NCBI RefSeq assembly: GCF_024385505.1
Contig: NZ_JANFLT010000002.1
Location: 1-64,000, forward strand
Source: Arthrobacter zhaoxinii
GTDB taxonomy: Bacteria > Actinomycetota > Actinomycetes > Actinomycetales > Micrococcaceae
Length of the DNA: 64,000 bases
Reading direction: 5' to 3'
Positions within the stretch are counted from its first letter, which is position 1; each line of letters starts with the position of its first letter. The translations under genes were made by a program, and so were the position numbers. The notes below the pieces were generated by a model. That model ran no database searches, was not told the origin of the DNA, and was given only the letters and a program-made list of their open reading frames with translations. This document shows, piece after piece, positions 15,140-24,163 of the stretch.

Positions 15140-16542
15140 TAGCGTTCTCCGTTTACGGTAGCGGTCTGTTGCGGAGCCGCCGGTGAAGACGTCGGCTCGT
15201 GGTAGCGGGATGACACCGGTGTCACCAGCAGGTTGGCGATAAAGCCCACCACCAGCAGGCCCACCATGGTCAGGAGCGCGGGCTGGTACGCCGCGGCCGT
15301 GAGTTCACCGGGGGTGCCCTGGGAATCCAGGAATGAGTTGACGATCAGCGGACCGGCAATGCCGGCGGCAGACCATGCAGTGAGCAGTCGGCCGTGGATC
15401 GCGCCGACCTGGTAGGTGCCAAAGAGATCCCGCAGGTAGGCCGGTGCCGTGGCGAATCCGCCTCCGTAGAAGGAGATGATGATGAACGCCAAAGCTACGT
15501 AGAGGAAGGTGGAACCGCCCCCGAACAGGGACAGCAGGATGTACAAGGTGGCACCGAGGCCGAGGTAGACCATATAGATGCGCTTGCGGCCCACCAGGTC
15601 CGACGTGGCGGACCAGACAAAACGCCCGCCCATATTTCCAATGGAAAGCAGGCCCACAAACCCACCGGCAACGGCGGCGGAGACCAGGGAGACGCCGTCG
15701 GGCTGGCGGAAGAAGTCTTGGATCATCGGGGCAGCCTGCTCCAGGATGCCGATGCCGGCGGTGACGTTGCAGAACAGCACAACCCAGACCAGCCAGAACT
15801 GCTTTGTCTTGATGGCGTTAGCCGCGGAGACGTGGTTCGTGGTGACCATGGCCTTGGCCTTGACCTTGGAGGGGTCGAAGCCTTCGGGCTTCCAGTCTGC
15901 CGCCGGCACGCGGATGCTCCACGCTCCGTAAAGCATGTAGACCAGGTACACCAGCCCCAGGGTCAGGAACAGTTTGCCCACGGCGTCGCCGCTGGCCACC
16001 CATCCTTCGGTTCCGGACTCCGGATCAAAGAAGCCCAGGAGGGCCGAGGACAGCGGGCTGGCGACCAGCGCGCCGCCGCCGAAGCCCATGATGGCCATGC
16101 CCGTGGCGAGTCCCGGACGGTCCGGGAACCACTTCATCAGGGTGGAGACCGGGGAAATGTAACCGATGCCCAGTCCAATGCCGCCGATGACGCCGTAGCC
16201 CAGGTACAGCAGCCAAAGCTGTCCGGTAAAGATGCCCAGGGCACCGATGAGGAAACCGCCCGCCCAGAAAACGGCGGAGACAAACATCGCCTTGCGGGGG
16301 CCGTTGCGGTCCACCCAGGTGCCCATGACTGCCGCGGAGAGCCCGAGCATCACGATGGCGATCGAGAAGATGACGCCAATCTGCGTGAGACTGGCGTCGA
16401 AGTACTCCACCAGAGCCGTCTTATACACGCTCGTTGCATACACCTGGCCAATACACAGGTGCACTGCTAGCGCCGCGGGCGGGATCAGCCACCGGTTAAA
16501 TCCGGGCGGCGCGATGGTTCGGTCGCGGTCCAGCCAACTCAT
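15139..16542 (-). CDS. OFA-family MFS transporter (oxalate/formate antiporter type)
   Basis: 467 residues with 12 predicted membrane helices. The start region PAALAVHLCIGQVYATSVYK and the long GYVIG/GIGYISPVSTLMKWFPD segment fit the oxalate:formate antiporter (OFA) branch of the major facilitator superfamily. Substrates in this branch are small carboxylates, so oxalate, formate or another monocarboxylate is likely but unproven. GAGGAG lies five bases before the ATG. The 33-residue gene behind it is coupled by TAATG. A 305-bp divergent region separates it from the heptad-repeat protein gene. Confidence 0.85.
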   Translation of the reverse strand: MSWLDRDRTIAPPGFNRWLIPPAALAVHLCIGQVYATSVYKTALVEYFDASLTQIGVIFSIAIVMLGLSAAVMGTWVDRNGPRKAMFVSAVFWAGGFLIGALGIFTGQLWLLYLGYGVIGGIGLGIGYISPVSTLMKWFPDRPGLATGMAIMGFGGGALVASPLSSALLGFFDPESGTEGWVASGDAVGKLFLTLGLVYLVYMLYGAWSIRVPAADWKPEGFDPSKVKAKAMVTTNHVSAANAIKTKQFWLVWVVLFCNVTAGIGILEQAAPMIQDFFRQPDGVSLVSAAVAGGFVGLLSIGNMGGRFVWSATSDLVGRKRIYMVYLGLGATLYILLSLFGGGSTFLYVALAFIIISFYGGGFATAPAYLRDLFGTYQVGAIHGRLLTAWSAAGIAGPLIVNSFLDSQGTPGELTAAAYQPALLTMVGLLVVGFIANLLVTPVSSRYHEPTSSPAAPQQTATVNGER

Positions 16543-16847
16543 AAAAACTCCTCTATTTAGCTAAAAAATGTTTCTACAATCCACGATGCCCCATATGGGC
16601 CCGGTTACCCCGGCCGACACGCATCTATACCGCGCAACCTACTCGCCGGTAACTAATTTTGAAAAAGCCTTGCTTTGTTACCGGCGGGTAGCTTAGATGT
16701 AACAGACATCACACCTATTCCGGCCGGCGGCGTCTCGATGTGGCGGCGGACCCGGTCGCTTGCACCCCGCGCAGGCTACGCCCACAGGCATATTGGTTGC
16801 CTCGTAGCGGTCTCAAAAATCCGTAAGAAGCAGAAAAAGGACATTCA
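16543..16847. promoter_or_regulatory. Divergent intergenic region with inverted repeat
   Basis: This AT-richer gap holds the promoters of the OFA transporter (minus) and the heptad-repeat gene (plus). Its main structure is an inverted repeat of 15-bp arms with one mismatch, CTACTCGCCGGTAAC at 16639-16653 and GTTACCGGCGGGTAG at 16677-16691, separated by 23 bp. A weak plus-strand promoter candidate, TTGCTT (16670) and TTAGAT (16693) 17 bp apart, overlaps the right arm. The arms are plausible regulator sites. I see no RNA gene here. Confidence 0.45.
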
Positions 16848-18980
16848 ATGACGAGTTCCACGTCCGGGCGCACCACTAACCGCCCGCATACACTTTTAAC
16901 CGTACTTTTGGCGTTGTTCCTCATCCTCTTGCTTGCCTTCTTCGTGCTCTTTACGGGCAAGGTTGCCAGCGGAGCAGCGGAGCTGAGCGACGGCGCCGAG
17001 CGGGCGTCCACCGGCGCCGGCGACCTCAAGGACGGAGCCGCCCGGGCGCAGACCGGCGCCGCCGACCTCACCGACGGCACCGAGCAGGTCGACGCCGGCG
17101 CCAATACCCTGGCCAAGGGCATCGGCTCCGCGAAAGCGGGTGTGACCACGTTGAAGGAAGGCGCCACCACCTTGGATGAGGGTGCCGTTAAGCTCCTCAC
17201 CGGTGCCGAGGCTGCCAACACCGGCGCCAACAAGCTCGCCACCGGTGCCACCAACGCCCGGACCGGTGCGGGCACGCTGGCCGCCGGCGGCTACACCTTG
17301 GCGACCGGCGCCGGAACGCTGGCTGACGGCGGTGCCGCCCTCCAGAGCGGCGCAGTCCGGATCCAGGACGGCACCAAACAGCTGGCCGGTGGAACCGCAG
17401 AACTCAAGAAGGGCGCAGGGGACGCCACGTCCGGCGCCGGGCAGATTGCCGCCGGTGCAGACCAACTGGCAGCAGGTGCGGCAAAGCTAAACGATCCCGA
17501 CAAAGGTGTGCCGTACCTCGCCGCCGGGGCCCAACAATTGAAGGCAGGCACCGACGAGGCTGTCATCGGCTCGAAGAGCCTGGAAGCCGGTGCGCTCCGG
17601 ATCAAGAACGGTGCAGCCCGGCTGCAGGCAGGCGTCAATGACCTGGCCGCTCCTACAGCCGCACCTGCACTGGCAACCGGTGCAAACGGCCTTGAAGCCG
17701 GCATCAACCAGATCATCGCCGCTCCCGAGGCACTCAACAAGGGTTCCAGGGACCTGGCTGCCGGATTGCCCCGGCTTCAGGCTGGCGCTGGATCCCTTTC
17801 GGATAGTGCCGCCGGCCTGGCAGCCGCAAACGGGCAATCGGCAGCTGCCTCACAACAGACAGTTGAGACTCTGACGGCCCTTCAGAACTCCGCAGGAACC
17901 ATGACCCCGGCCGAGCTCAACGCTGCATTGGCCGATGCCCTGCGCACCGCCACAGTGGCGAAGGAAAATGTTGACGGAATTTCCACTTACGCCACCGCCT
18001 TTAACACCGGTTACGGCCAGGTGGGCCCCGGCCTGGACGCATTTGTTACCGGAGCCGGCCAGTACTCTGCAGGTGCAACCGCGTACAGCCAAGGACTGAC
18101 CAATGTGAAGGATGGTGCCGCGCAGGTTGCCGCGGGTGCCACTGCAGTAAATGACGGCATTCTGCAGGTCCAGGCGGGGTTCAACGTCGGTGACGGAACA
18201 AATCCCGGCCTCGTCGAGGGAACCGAAGACCTGCATGACGGGACCGTAGAGCTGTCGACGGGCGCTGCGGAACTCCAAGCAGGCGCAAAGCTGGTTGCGG
18301 GTGGAACTACCGAGGTCAAGGGCGGCGTCAAGCAGCTTTCAGACGGTATCCAGGTTCTGCGGCAGGGTGCAAAGGCCCTCGAAGCGGGTAACGGCAAGAT
18401 TGAAGCCGGAGCCATCCAACTGGATGCGGGCGCCAATGAGCTGGCTTCAAAGTCGCCGGAGCTCACGGCTGGAGCCGGCAAGCTTGCTGCTGGTGCAGGA
18501 GAACTCAGCACCGGAGCCGGCAAGCTCGCCACCGGCGCAGGAACCCTGGCCACCGGCCTGGACACCCTGGAAACCGGCGCTTACTCGCTGGCCGACGGCA
18601 ACTACAAGATCTACGAAGGCACCATCAGCCTCTCCGACGGCACCAGCCGCCTGGTCACCGGCACCGAGTCCCTGGACGAGGGCGTGGTGAAGCTCAACGA
18701 CGGCGGCAAGACGCTGACAGCCGGCACGGGCAAGCTGAAGGAAGGCGCCGAGAAGCTGGCCGCCGGCAACACCGAACTGGCCGAAGGCAGCACGACCCTG
18801 GCAGACGGCAACGTCAAGATCTCCGAAGGTGCCGACACCATGCGGGCCAGCACTACGGCGCTGACCCCCGGCGAAATCTTCACCTCACCGAAGATCCTGG
18901 CCGTGCTCATCCCGCTGCTCCTGCTGCTGGTTCCGATCGGCATGCTGATTGCCGGCGCCCGCCGCGGGACCCAGCACTAG
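16848..18980 (+). CDS. Heptad-repeat protein anchored by N- and C-terminal membrane helices
   Basis: 710 residues. A membrane helix lies at about residues 10-35 (LLALFLILLLAFFVLFTG) and another at about 680-702 (AVLIPLLLLLVPIGMLIAG). Almost everything between follows a seven-residue pattern of the type L-x-x-G-A-x-x, for example TGAGTLADGGAALQSGA, repeated roughly 80 times with one less regular stretch around residues 325-390. Similar x-x-L-x-x-G-A repeats occur in the extracytoplasmic part of YhgE/Pip-type proteins, but the multi-helix C-terminal membrane domain of those is absent. It probably forms a long extracytoplasmic helical rod. AAAGGA precedes the ATG by six bases. The function is unknown. 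Confidence 0.75.
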   Translation: MTSSTSGRTTNRPHTLLTVLLALFLILLLAFFVLFTGKVASGAAELSDGAERASTGAGDLKDGAARAQTGAADLTDGTEQVDAGANTLAKGIGSAKAGVTTLKEGATTLDEGAVKLLTGAEAANTGANKLATGATNARTGAGTLAAGGYTLATGAGTLADGGAALQSGAVRIQDGTKQLAGGTAELKKGAGDATSGAGQIAAGADQLAAGAAKLNDPDKGVPYLAAGAQQLKAGTDEAVIGSKSLEAGALRIKNGAARLQAGVNDLAAPTAAPALATGANGLEAGINQIIAAPEALNKGSRDLAAGLPRLQAGAGSLSDSAAGLAAANGQSAAASQQTVETLTALQNSAGTMTPAELNAALADALRTATVAKENVDGISTYATAFNTGYGQVGPGLDAFVTGAGQYSAGATAYSQGLTNVKDGAAQVAAGATAVNDGILQVQAGFNVGDGTNPGLVEGTEDLHDGTVELSTGAAELQAGAKLVAGGTTEVKGGVKQLSDGIQVLRQGAKALEAGNGKIEAGAIQLDAGANELASKSPELTAGAGKLAAGAGELSTGAGKLATGAGTLATGLDTLETGAYSLADGNYKIYEGTISLSDGTSRLVTGTESLDEGVVKLNDGGKTLTAGTGKLKEGAEKLAAGNTELAEGSTTLADGNVKISEGADTMRASTTALTPGEIFTSPKILAVLIPLLLLLVPIGMLIAGARRGTQH

Positions 18981-19031
18981 GGTTCGGGCACCACACAGCC
19001 AGACAGCACCACATCACCTCGCATCACTGAG

Positions 19032-19069
19032 AAAAGGGCAGGGACCGCAGCCGCGGCACCTGCCCTTTT
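19032..19069. terminator. Bidirectional intrinsic terminator
   Basis: An 11-bp perfect stem (AAAAGGGCAGG with CCTGCCCTTTT) encloses a 16-base loop with a small inner GC hairpin. It lies between the convergent heptad-repeat gene and the IclR gene and gives a U-run on either strand. Confidence 0.85.
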
Positions 19070-19090
19070 CCGTGCCCGGGAAAGAACGTC

Positions 19091-19849
19091 CTAGCGGTTC
19101 AGCTCGGCGGAGATCTTCGCCGCGGCTTCGCGCAGCAGCGGCACCGCTCGGTCCGCGAAGGCCTCGTCCACGCGCGAGACCGGACCGGAGACGGAGACCG
19201 CCGTGGGGGTGGGGGCGTCGGGAACGGCCATGGCGAAGCAGCGCACCCCAAGTTCCTGTTCCTGTTCGTCCACCGAGTAACCGCGGTCCCGGATCCGGCC
19301 CAGATCCTCCAGCAACGCCTCGGCACTGCCCAGGCTGTAGCCGGTGGGGGTAGGCATCCCGGCCCGGCCCACGATGCCGCGGACCTGTTCATCCGGCAGC
19401 TGTGCCAGGATCGCCTTGCCGACGCCGGTGTCATGGGTGTGCACCCGCCGGCCCACTTCGGTGAACATCCGCATGGAGTGCCGTGACGGAACCTGCGCAA
19501 TGTAAACCACCATGTCGGCGTCGAGCACGGCCATGTTGGAGGTCTCCCCCAGCTCGTCCGCGAGACGTTTCAGCTGCGGCATTGCCAACGCGCCCAACTG
19601 CAGGTTGGCGCCTTCGCCCAGCCGGATCAGTTTCGGTCCGAGTGCGTAGCGCCGGTTGGGCAACTGCCTGGCATAACCCAGGCCCACGAGTGTGCGCAGG
19701 AGACGGTGAATGGTGGGCAGGGGCAGGGCTGCGGCGGCGGCAAGTTCACTCAGCGTCACTGCCCCGCCGGCGTCGGCGATCAGTTCCAGCAGGTCAAAGA
19801 CGCGTTCCACCGACTGCACGCCGGATCCGGCAGCACGCTCAGCCATCAT
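19091..19849 (-). CDS. IclR-family transcriptional regulator
   Basis: 252 residues. The N-terminal winged helix is visible in VERVFDLLELIADAGGAVTL through LPLPTIHRLLRTLVGLGYA, and the C-terminal effector domain shows ETSNMAVLDADMVVYIAQV, THDTGVGKAILAQLPDEQVR and the GVRCFAMAVPD stretch. IclR proteins often control small-acid catabolism such as glyoxylate, allantoin or aromatic acids. The nearest catabolic-type gene is the OFA carboxylate transporter about 2.5 kb away, with another gene between, so a link is speculative. Confidence 0.88.
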   Translation of the reverse strand: MMAERAAGSGVQSVERVFDLLELIADAGGAVTLSELAAAAALPLPTIHRLLRTLVGLGYARQLPNRRYALGPKLIRLGEGANLQLGALAMPQLKRLADELGETSNMAVLDADMVVYIAQVPSRHSMRMFTEVGRRVHTHDTGVGKAILAQLPDEQVRGIVGRAGMPTPTGYSLGSAEALLEDLGRIRDRGYSVDEQEQELGVRCFAMAVPDAPTPTAVSVSGPVSRVDEAFADRAVPLLREAAAKISAELNR

Positions 19850-19927
19850 TGAACCTTCCCGACGATTTGCCCCAACTTTATCGCAGGGCGGAAACTTTCT
19901 TCCTTATCCCGTGCAACTGCACCGGCG

Positions 19928-20545
19928 TCAGGGGGTGAATCTCGATCCCGTTCCGGCCCGCAGCACCGTGGGGTGCAACGTCACCGAGATGGCCCCGGAC
20001 CGCGTGGTCTGCGGCTGGGAGATGCTGTAGGAGGCAGCCTCGCGGATGTCTTCGAAGAGCCGCTTGCCCTGGCCAACCACCACCGGAAAAATCAGCAGGC
20101 GGTACGCGTCCACCAGTCCTGCCGCCGCCAGCGCCTGGACCAGCTGATAGCTGCCGTGCACCTGCACCTCGCCGCCGTGCCGGGCTTTCACCCGTTCGAC
20201 GCTGGCCACCACCTCGCCCTCGAGCAAATGGGTGTTGTGCCAGGGCACCGGCGGCATGGTTGTGGAGACCAGATACTTCGGCAGCCCGTTCAGTGCCGCG
20301 GCTATGGAGTCTCCGGGATCGGTCACTGCCTCCCAGTAGGGCTGCATCATGTCGTAGGTGTTGCGCCCCAGCAGTAGTGCATCCGCCATGCCGTACCACT
20401 CGGAAACAATCTGTTCCAGGTCGGGATCCGCGTGCGGGGTCAGCCAGCCGCCGCCGGTGAACCCCCCGGACGCGTCTTCCTCGTTGCTTCCCGGCGCCTG
20501 CATGACGCCGTTCAACGTCAGGAAAGTGTTGACCGTCAGCTTCAC
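19928..20545 (-). CDS. Dihydrofolate reductase-fold (RibD C-terminal) protein
   Basis: 205 residues with the RibD_C/DHFR-like fold: start MKLTVNTFLTLNGVMQAPGS, then MADALLLGRNTYDMMQPYW, VHGSYQLVQALAAAGLVDAY and LIFPVVVGQGKRLF. These are hallmarks of the small YyaP/YwjB-type proteins common in actinobacteria. They bind NADPH-like cofactors, but the physiological reaction is unknown and they do not replace folA. The gene stands alone between the IclR regulator and a thioesterase. Confidence 0.85.
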   Translation of the reverse strand: MKLTVNTFLTLNGVMQAPGSNEEDASGGFTGGGWLTPHADPDLEQIVSEWYGMADALLLGRNTYDMMQPYWEAVTDPGDSIAAALNGLPKYLVSTTMPPVPWHNTHLLEGEVVASVERVKARHGGEVQVHGSYQLVQALAAAGLVDAYRLLIFPVVVGQGKRLFEDIREAASYSISQPQTTRSGAISVTLHPTVLRAGTGSRFTP

Positions 20546-20640
20546 CGAGCACCCCGTTCCTAGGTCCCCCTGCTTCTAGGTTCGGCCCGGCATCCGGGGG
20601 TGTCAACGGTCCCGGAGAACGCCCGGGGCGGCAGCGACGC

Positions 20641-21189
20641 TTAGGCCCAGGTGTGCGGCGCGGGCCGGCGGGTGCTTGGCAGGGCGACGGCGGCACGCCA
20701 CTCGCTGATCCACTCCGGCAGTTCCAGGTCCGACGGCGGGACGGCGCCCACTGCCTCGAAGATCTCCTCGTTGCTTACCGGGCCGCTCTTGGACACCAGC
20801 CGGGTGCAGATGACGGCACTGGCGTAGATTTCCCCATCGGCCACCATGCGCTGCTCGATGTAGATGGCACGCTCGTCGAAGCCGATGACCCGGGTTTCGA
20901 TGCTGTACCGCTGGTGCAGCTGCAGGGATTTGCGGAAGCTGATGGTCTCGTTGTTCGCCACCGGGCTCCAGCCGCGCTTCTTCATGACGTCCCAGACGCC
21001 GCTGCGGACCAGCAGGTCAAAGCGGCCCAGATCCATCAGTGAGAAGTACATGCCGTTGTTCAGGTGCATCGCGAAGTCGATGTCCGTCACCAGGACCTTC
21101 AGCGGCACTGAGGAGGTATCGAAGAAACCGAGCTTGGGCCGGCGTCGGGCACGGAAGAGGATCAGGATGGTGCGCAGAATCAGGTGCAT
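20641..21189 (-). CDS. Hotdog-fold acyl-CoA thioesterase family protein
   Basis: About 182 residues from the second in-frame ATG; nine more residues are possible from 21216. After a basic, hydrophobic N-terminus it shows the 4HBT hotdog core: VLVTDIDFAMHLNNGMYFSL with the active-site-region Asp and Asn, then ISFRKSLQLHQRYSIETRVI. The family includes thioesterases related to human THEM6/mesenchymal stem cell protein and bacterial FcoT-like enzymes, many without known substrates. No neighbour suggests a specific acyl group. Confidence 0.75.
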   Translation of the reverse strand: MHLILRTILILFRARRRPKLGFFDTSSVPLKVLVTDIDFAMHLNNGMYFSLMDLGRFDLLVRSGVWDVMKKRGWSPVANNETISFRKSLQLHQRYSIETRVIGFDERAIYIEQRMVADGEIYASAVICTRLVSKSGPVSNEEIFEAVGAVPPSDLELPEWISEWRAAVALPSTRRPAPHTWA

Positions 21190-21362
21190 GTGCGCTATAT
21201 TACCGCTCAGTAACATAGTGTCCAGATGCGACGCGGAAGTTTCTCATCCCCGGGCGCCGGGATGCTTACGCCGCCCTCTTCCCGAGACGCGCATGGTGTC
21301 CGGCAGGTCCGGCGTCGGCGGCACCCTGTCCCGCCGCCGCCGGCCGCGCTACGTTGTCCGGC

Positions 21363-21659
21363 ATGCACACCCTCGTTGTTCTGTTTGGCCATCCCCGAAA
21401 CCCTGAGGCCTTCCGCCGGCACTACCGCAACGTGCACCTGCCGCTGGTGCGCAACATTCCCGGGATCCGCGCTCTGCGGGCCTCGCAGGAGCTGGGCTCC
21501 TCGGCGGCCACACCCCCGTTTTTCGCGCTGTTCGAAGCCGATTTCGACGACGAACCGGCCATGCAGGAGGCCCTCACCACCGCCGAGGGCCAGGCCGCCA
21601 ATGCCGACATCCCGAACTTCGCCAGCGGCGGGCTGACCGTGTTCACCTACCGGCAGTAA
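21363..21659 (+). CDS. EthD-family protein
   Basis: 98 residues with the ferredoxin-like dimeric alpha-beta barrel of the EthD family: VLFGHPRNPEAFRRHYRNVH followed by LPLVRNIPGIRALRASQELG and a C-terminal GGLTVFTYRQ. The family is named for a protein needed with the EthABC P450 system for ether degradation; other members act in quinone or polyketide chemistry. I chose ATG at 21363; an in-frame TTG lies three codons earlier. It stands alone on the plus strand. Confidence 0.8.
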   Translation: MHTLVVLFGHPRNPEAFRRHYRNVHLPLVRNIPGIRALRASQELGSSAATPPFFALFEADFDDEPAMQEALTTAEGQAANADIPNFASGGLTVFTYRQ

Positions 21660-21685
21660 GGCACCGTCCGGCAGCTCCTTCAGGC

Positions 21686-22381
21686 TCAATCGTCGTCGCC
21701 CGGCGCCTCCCGGAACCCGCGCTGCTTCGCGTCCATCCACAGGATCACGTCCATGGCCCGCAGGGTGGAAACCCGCACCGGCAGCGCGGCCCGGTCCTGG
21801 ACGGCGGCCAGGTGCCGGACCAAGTGCCGGTCGTCCGCGGTCAGCAGCGCATGCCATTCCTCCCACTGGGTGAGGGAGGTGCCCGCCCCGATGCTGCGGG
21901 CCACCAGCGGATCCCAGATCGGAATCAGTTTCGGGCGTTTGCGGGCCAGCAGCTTGCTGGTTTTCGTGGCGCCCATCCTCCACTGGCCGCCCCGGTAGCC
22001 GCGGAAGATGTCCCAGAGCAGCCACGCCGGGCTTTCCTTGCCGAGCACGTGGACGTATTCGACGCCGGTGACATCCGCCAGCTCCAGGGTCACCGGAATC
22101 AGTTCCAGCAGTTCGCCGATTTCCGGCGCCTTGGTTTCGAGCAGGCCCACCACCGCAGGTCCCTTGATGTCCTCGCCCAGGAGGGACAGCGCCAGCAGAT
22201 CATCCGCGGTGATCCGGTTGGCGGCCCCCGGCGAATCTCCGCCGCCGGCCCAGGTGTCGAATCTCGCCCCGGTCCGCACATGCCCGGAGTTCAGCTTCTG
22301 CGTGTAGTAGCGGTGCAGCAGGTCCGCGGCGGCGTCGGCCCGGCCGGCGTCGAGAATGGCTGGCAGGTCCACGGTGTCCAC
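21686..22381 (-). CDS. DUF6308-family protein
   Basis: 231 residues, soluble, with the segments SGHVRTGARFDTWAGGGD near the start, KLLARKRPKLIPIWDPLVA in mid-protein and LRAMDVILWMDAKQRG at the end. These fit DUF6308, a family widespread in actinobacteria with no assigned function. It lies two bases upstream of the OpuC-type binding-protein gene on the same strand, so the two may be co-transcribed with this gene last. A broken second copy of the same family lies at 26876-27119. Confidence 0.7.
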   Translation of the reverse strand: MDTVDLPAILDAGRADAAADLLHRYYTQKLNSGHVRTGARFDTWAGGGDSPGAANRITADDLLALSLLGEDIKGPAVVGLLETKAPEIGELLELIPVTLELADVTGVEYVHVLGKESPAWLLWDIFRGYRGGQWRMGATKTSKLLARKRPKLIPIWDPLVARSIGAGTSLTQWEEWHALLTADDRHLVRHLAAVQDRAALPVRVSTLRAMDVILWMDAKQRGFREAPGDDD

Positions 22382-22382
22382 C

Positions 22383-23384
22383 TCACTCGGGAGCGGTGAT
22401 CAGGCCCTTCCCAACCATCCAGTCGAACGCGACGTCGGCGGGTTCCTGGCCGTTGACATCCACGGCAAGGTTCATCTTCCGCAGTTCCTCGTCGGTAAGC
22501 AACGGAGATACCTGCGCGAAGATGTCCACCAGCTCCGGATACTCCTCCAGCGCCTCGGTGTTGAAGACCGGAGCCGCGTTGTACGCGGGGAAGTATGCCA
22601 GGTCATCCTCGAGCACGGTCAACTCCAGCGAATCGATGCGTCCGTCCGTGGCGAAGACCTCGCCGAAGTTGCATTCGCCGGCGTCGGTGGCCGAATACAC
22701 CGCACCGGTGTCATAGATCCCCACGTTGGCGTCCGGCACCCCGTTGGGGTCACCGCGTGGCATGCCGTACTTTTCCAGCATCGGGTTCATGCCGTCGGGG
22801 CGGGAGTTGAATTCCGCCTCCAGGCAGAAGGTGCGTTCCTCCACCGGCAGGGCAGCGATGTCGGAGATGCTGTCCACCCCCAGCTCTTCGGCGGCTTCAC
22901 TACGGATGGCGAAGGCGTAGGTGTTGTTCAGCGGTGCCGGGTCTCCCCAGGTGACGCCGTTGGCCAGGTCCGCGTCATGCACGGCCTGCCACTGTTCCTG
23001 CTTGTCGGGGATGCCAGCGCTCTGGCCGAGGTAGGCGATCCATCCGGTGCCGGTGTATTCCCAGGTCATGCCGGCCTGTCCGGAGAGCAGCAGTTCCCGC
23101 GCCGGCTGGCTACCGGGCACGTTGGTGAGATCGGTGACCTCGAAACCGGCAACCTTGGTGGCCAGCACGGCGATCTTGCCCAGGATTAGCTGCTCGGTGA
23201 AGTTCTTACTCGTAACGGTGAGTTTCGCGTCGTCGGGCAGGCCCTCGACGGGCTGGATCAGCCCGGGATCCGCCTCCGGCACGTAGGAGGCGGCGGGCTG
23301 CAGGCCGCAGCCCGCAAGCAGCAGGCCGACGGCGGCGGCTCCGGTGGCAGCGAGGCGGACACGTGCGTTTGGCTGCTTTTTCAT
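22383..23384 (-). CDS. opuCC: Osmoprotectant (glycine betaine/choline-type) ABC transporter binding lipoprotein
   Basis: 333 residues. A signal peptide ends in the lipobox LLAGC, followed by the OpuAC/ProX-type fold: LTVTSKNFTEQLILGKIAVL, GMTWEYTGTGWIAYLG and DLAYFPAYNAAPVFNTEALE. It would bind a quaternary-ammonium osmoprotectant outside the membrane. Its ATG overlaps the stop of the permease gene (TAATG), placing it last among the four transporter genes. The symbol follows the OpuC naming by analogy; the ligand could be betaine, carnitine, choline or a related compound. Confidence 0.85.
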   Translation of the reverse strand: MKKQPNARVRLAATGAAAVGLLLAGCGLQPAASYVPEADPGLIQPVEGLPDDAKLTVTSKNFTEQLILGKIAVLATKVAGFEVTDLTNVPGSQPARELLLSGQAGMTWEYTGTGWIAYLGQSAGIPDKQEQWQAVHDADLANGVTWGDPAPLNNTYAFAIRSEAAEELGVDSISDIAALPVEERTFCLEAEFNSRPDGMNPMLEKYGMPRGDPNGVPDANVGIYDTGAVYSATDAGECNFGEVFATDGRIDSLELTVLEDDLAYFPAYNAAPVFNTEALEEYPELVDIFAQVSPLLTDEELRKMNLAVDVNGQEPADVAFDWMVGKGLITAPE

Positions 23385-24163
23385 TAGAGTCCCTTCGGCC
23401 GGGCGATGTGCTCGACCAGGCGGCCGATCCAGTCGACCACCAGGGCCAGCAGGGCCACCAGCAGCGCGCCGGCCACCAGTACGGTGGTGAGGTTCAGGTT
23501 CACGCCGGTGGTAATGAGGATGCCCAGCCCGCCGCCGTTGACGAACGTGGCCAGGGTGGCGGTGCCCACCAGGAGCACCAGTGCGGTCCGGACGCCGGAG
23601 AGCATCACGGGCACGGCGAGCGGCAGTTCCAGCTTAAACAGCACCTGGGAGTTGCTCATGCCCACGCCGCGTCCCGCCTCCACAATGCGCGGGTCCACCT
23701 GTTGCAGGCCGACCATCGTGTTCCGCATAACCGGCAGGAGGGCGTAGACCACCAGCGCGCCGATGGCGGCCCAGAAGCCGAAGCCGACCCAGAAGGCCAG
23801 CAGCACCAGCAGGCCGATGGCCGGGGCGGCCTGGCCGATGTTGGCCAGGGCCATGATCGGGCCGGTGAAGCGGCGCATCCGTCCGCGGGTCAGCAGGACG
23901 CCCAGCGGGATGGCGATGACCAGCACAATCACCGCGGACACGCCGGTAAGCAGCAGGTGCTGCACGGTGTACTCCCAGAGGGCTGCGGGGTCCAGCGTGG
24001 TGCGCTCGGTGACGCTGAGCTCGGCGGTGGTCAGCCAGAGCATCAGGAGCCCGAAGGCCACCGCGATGCCGGCCAGCTGCAGCAGCAGCGGCCGCCAGGA
24101 TGTCGGGCCGGCGCCGCTCCCGGCTTCGGTCCGGGCCTGGGCGGCCGTGGAAACGGCGGTCAT
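23384..24163 (-). CDS. opuCD: Osmoprotectant ABC transporter permease (second)
   Basis: 259 residues with about six membrane helices and the inner-membrane-component signature region (MSNSQVLFKLELPLAVPVML) that contacts the ATPase. It carries a hydrophilic N-terminus of about 30 residues. Start and stop overlap the ATPase gene (ATGA) and the binding-protein gene (TAATG), indicating tight translational coupling. Confidence 0.87.
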   Translation of the reverse strand: MTAVSTAAQARTEAGSGAGPTSWRPLLLQLAGIAVAFGLLMLWLTTAELSVTERTTLDPAALWEYTVQHLLLTGVSAVIVLVIAIPLGVLLTRGRMRRFTGPIMALANIGQAAPAIGLLVLLAFWVGFGFWAAIGALVVYALLPVMRNTMVGLQQVDPRIVEAGRGVGMSNSQVLFKLELPLAVPVMLSGVRTALVLLVGTATLATFVNGGGLGILITTGVNLNLTTVLVAGALLVALLALVVDWIGRLVEHIARPKGL

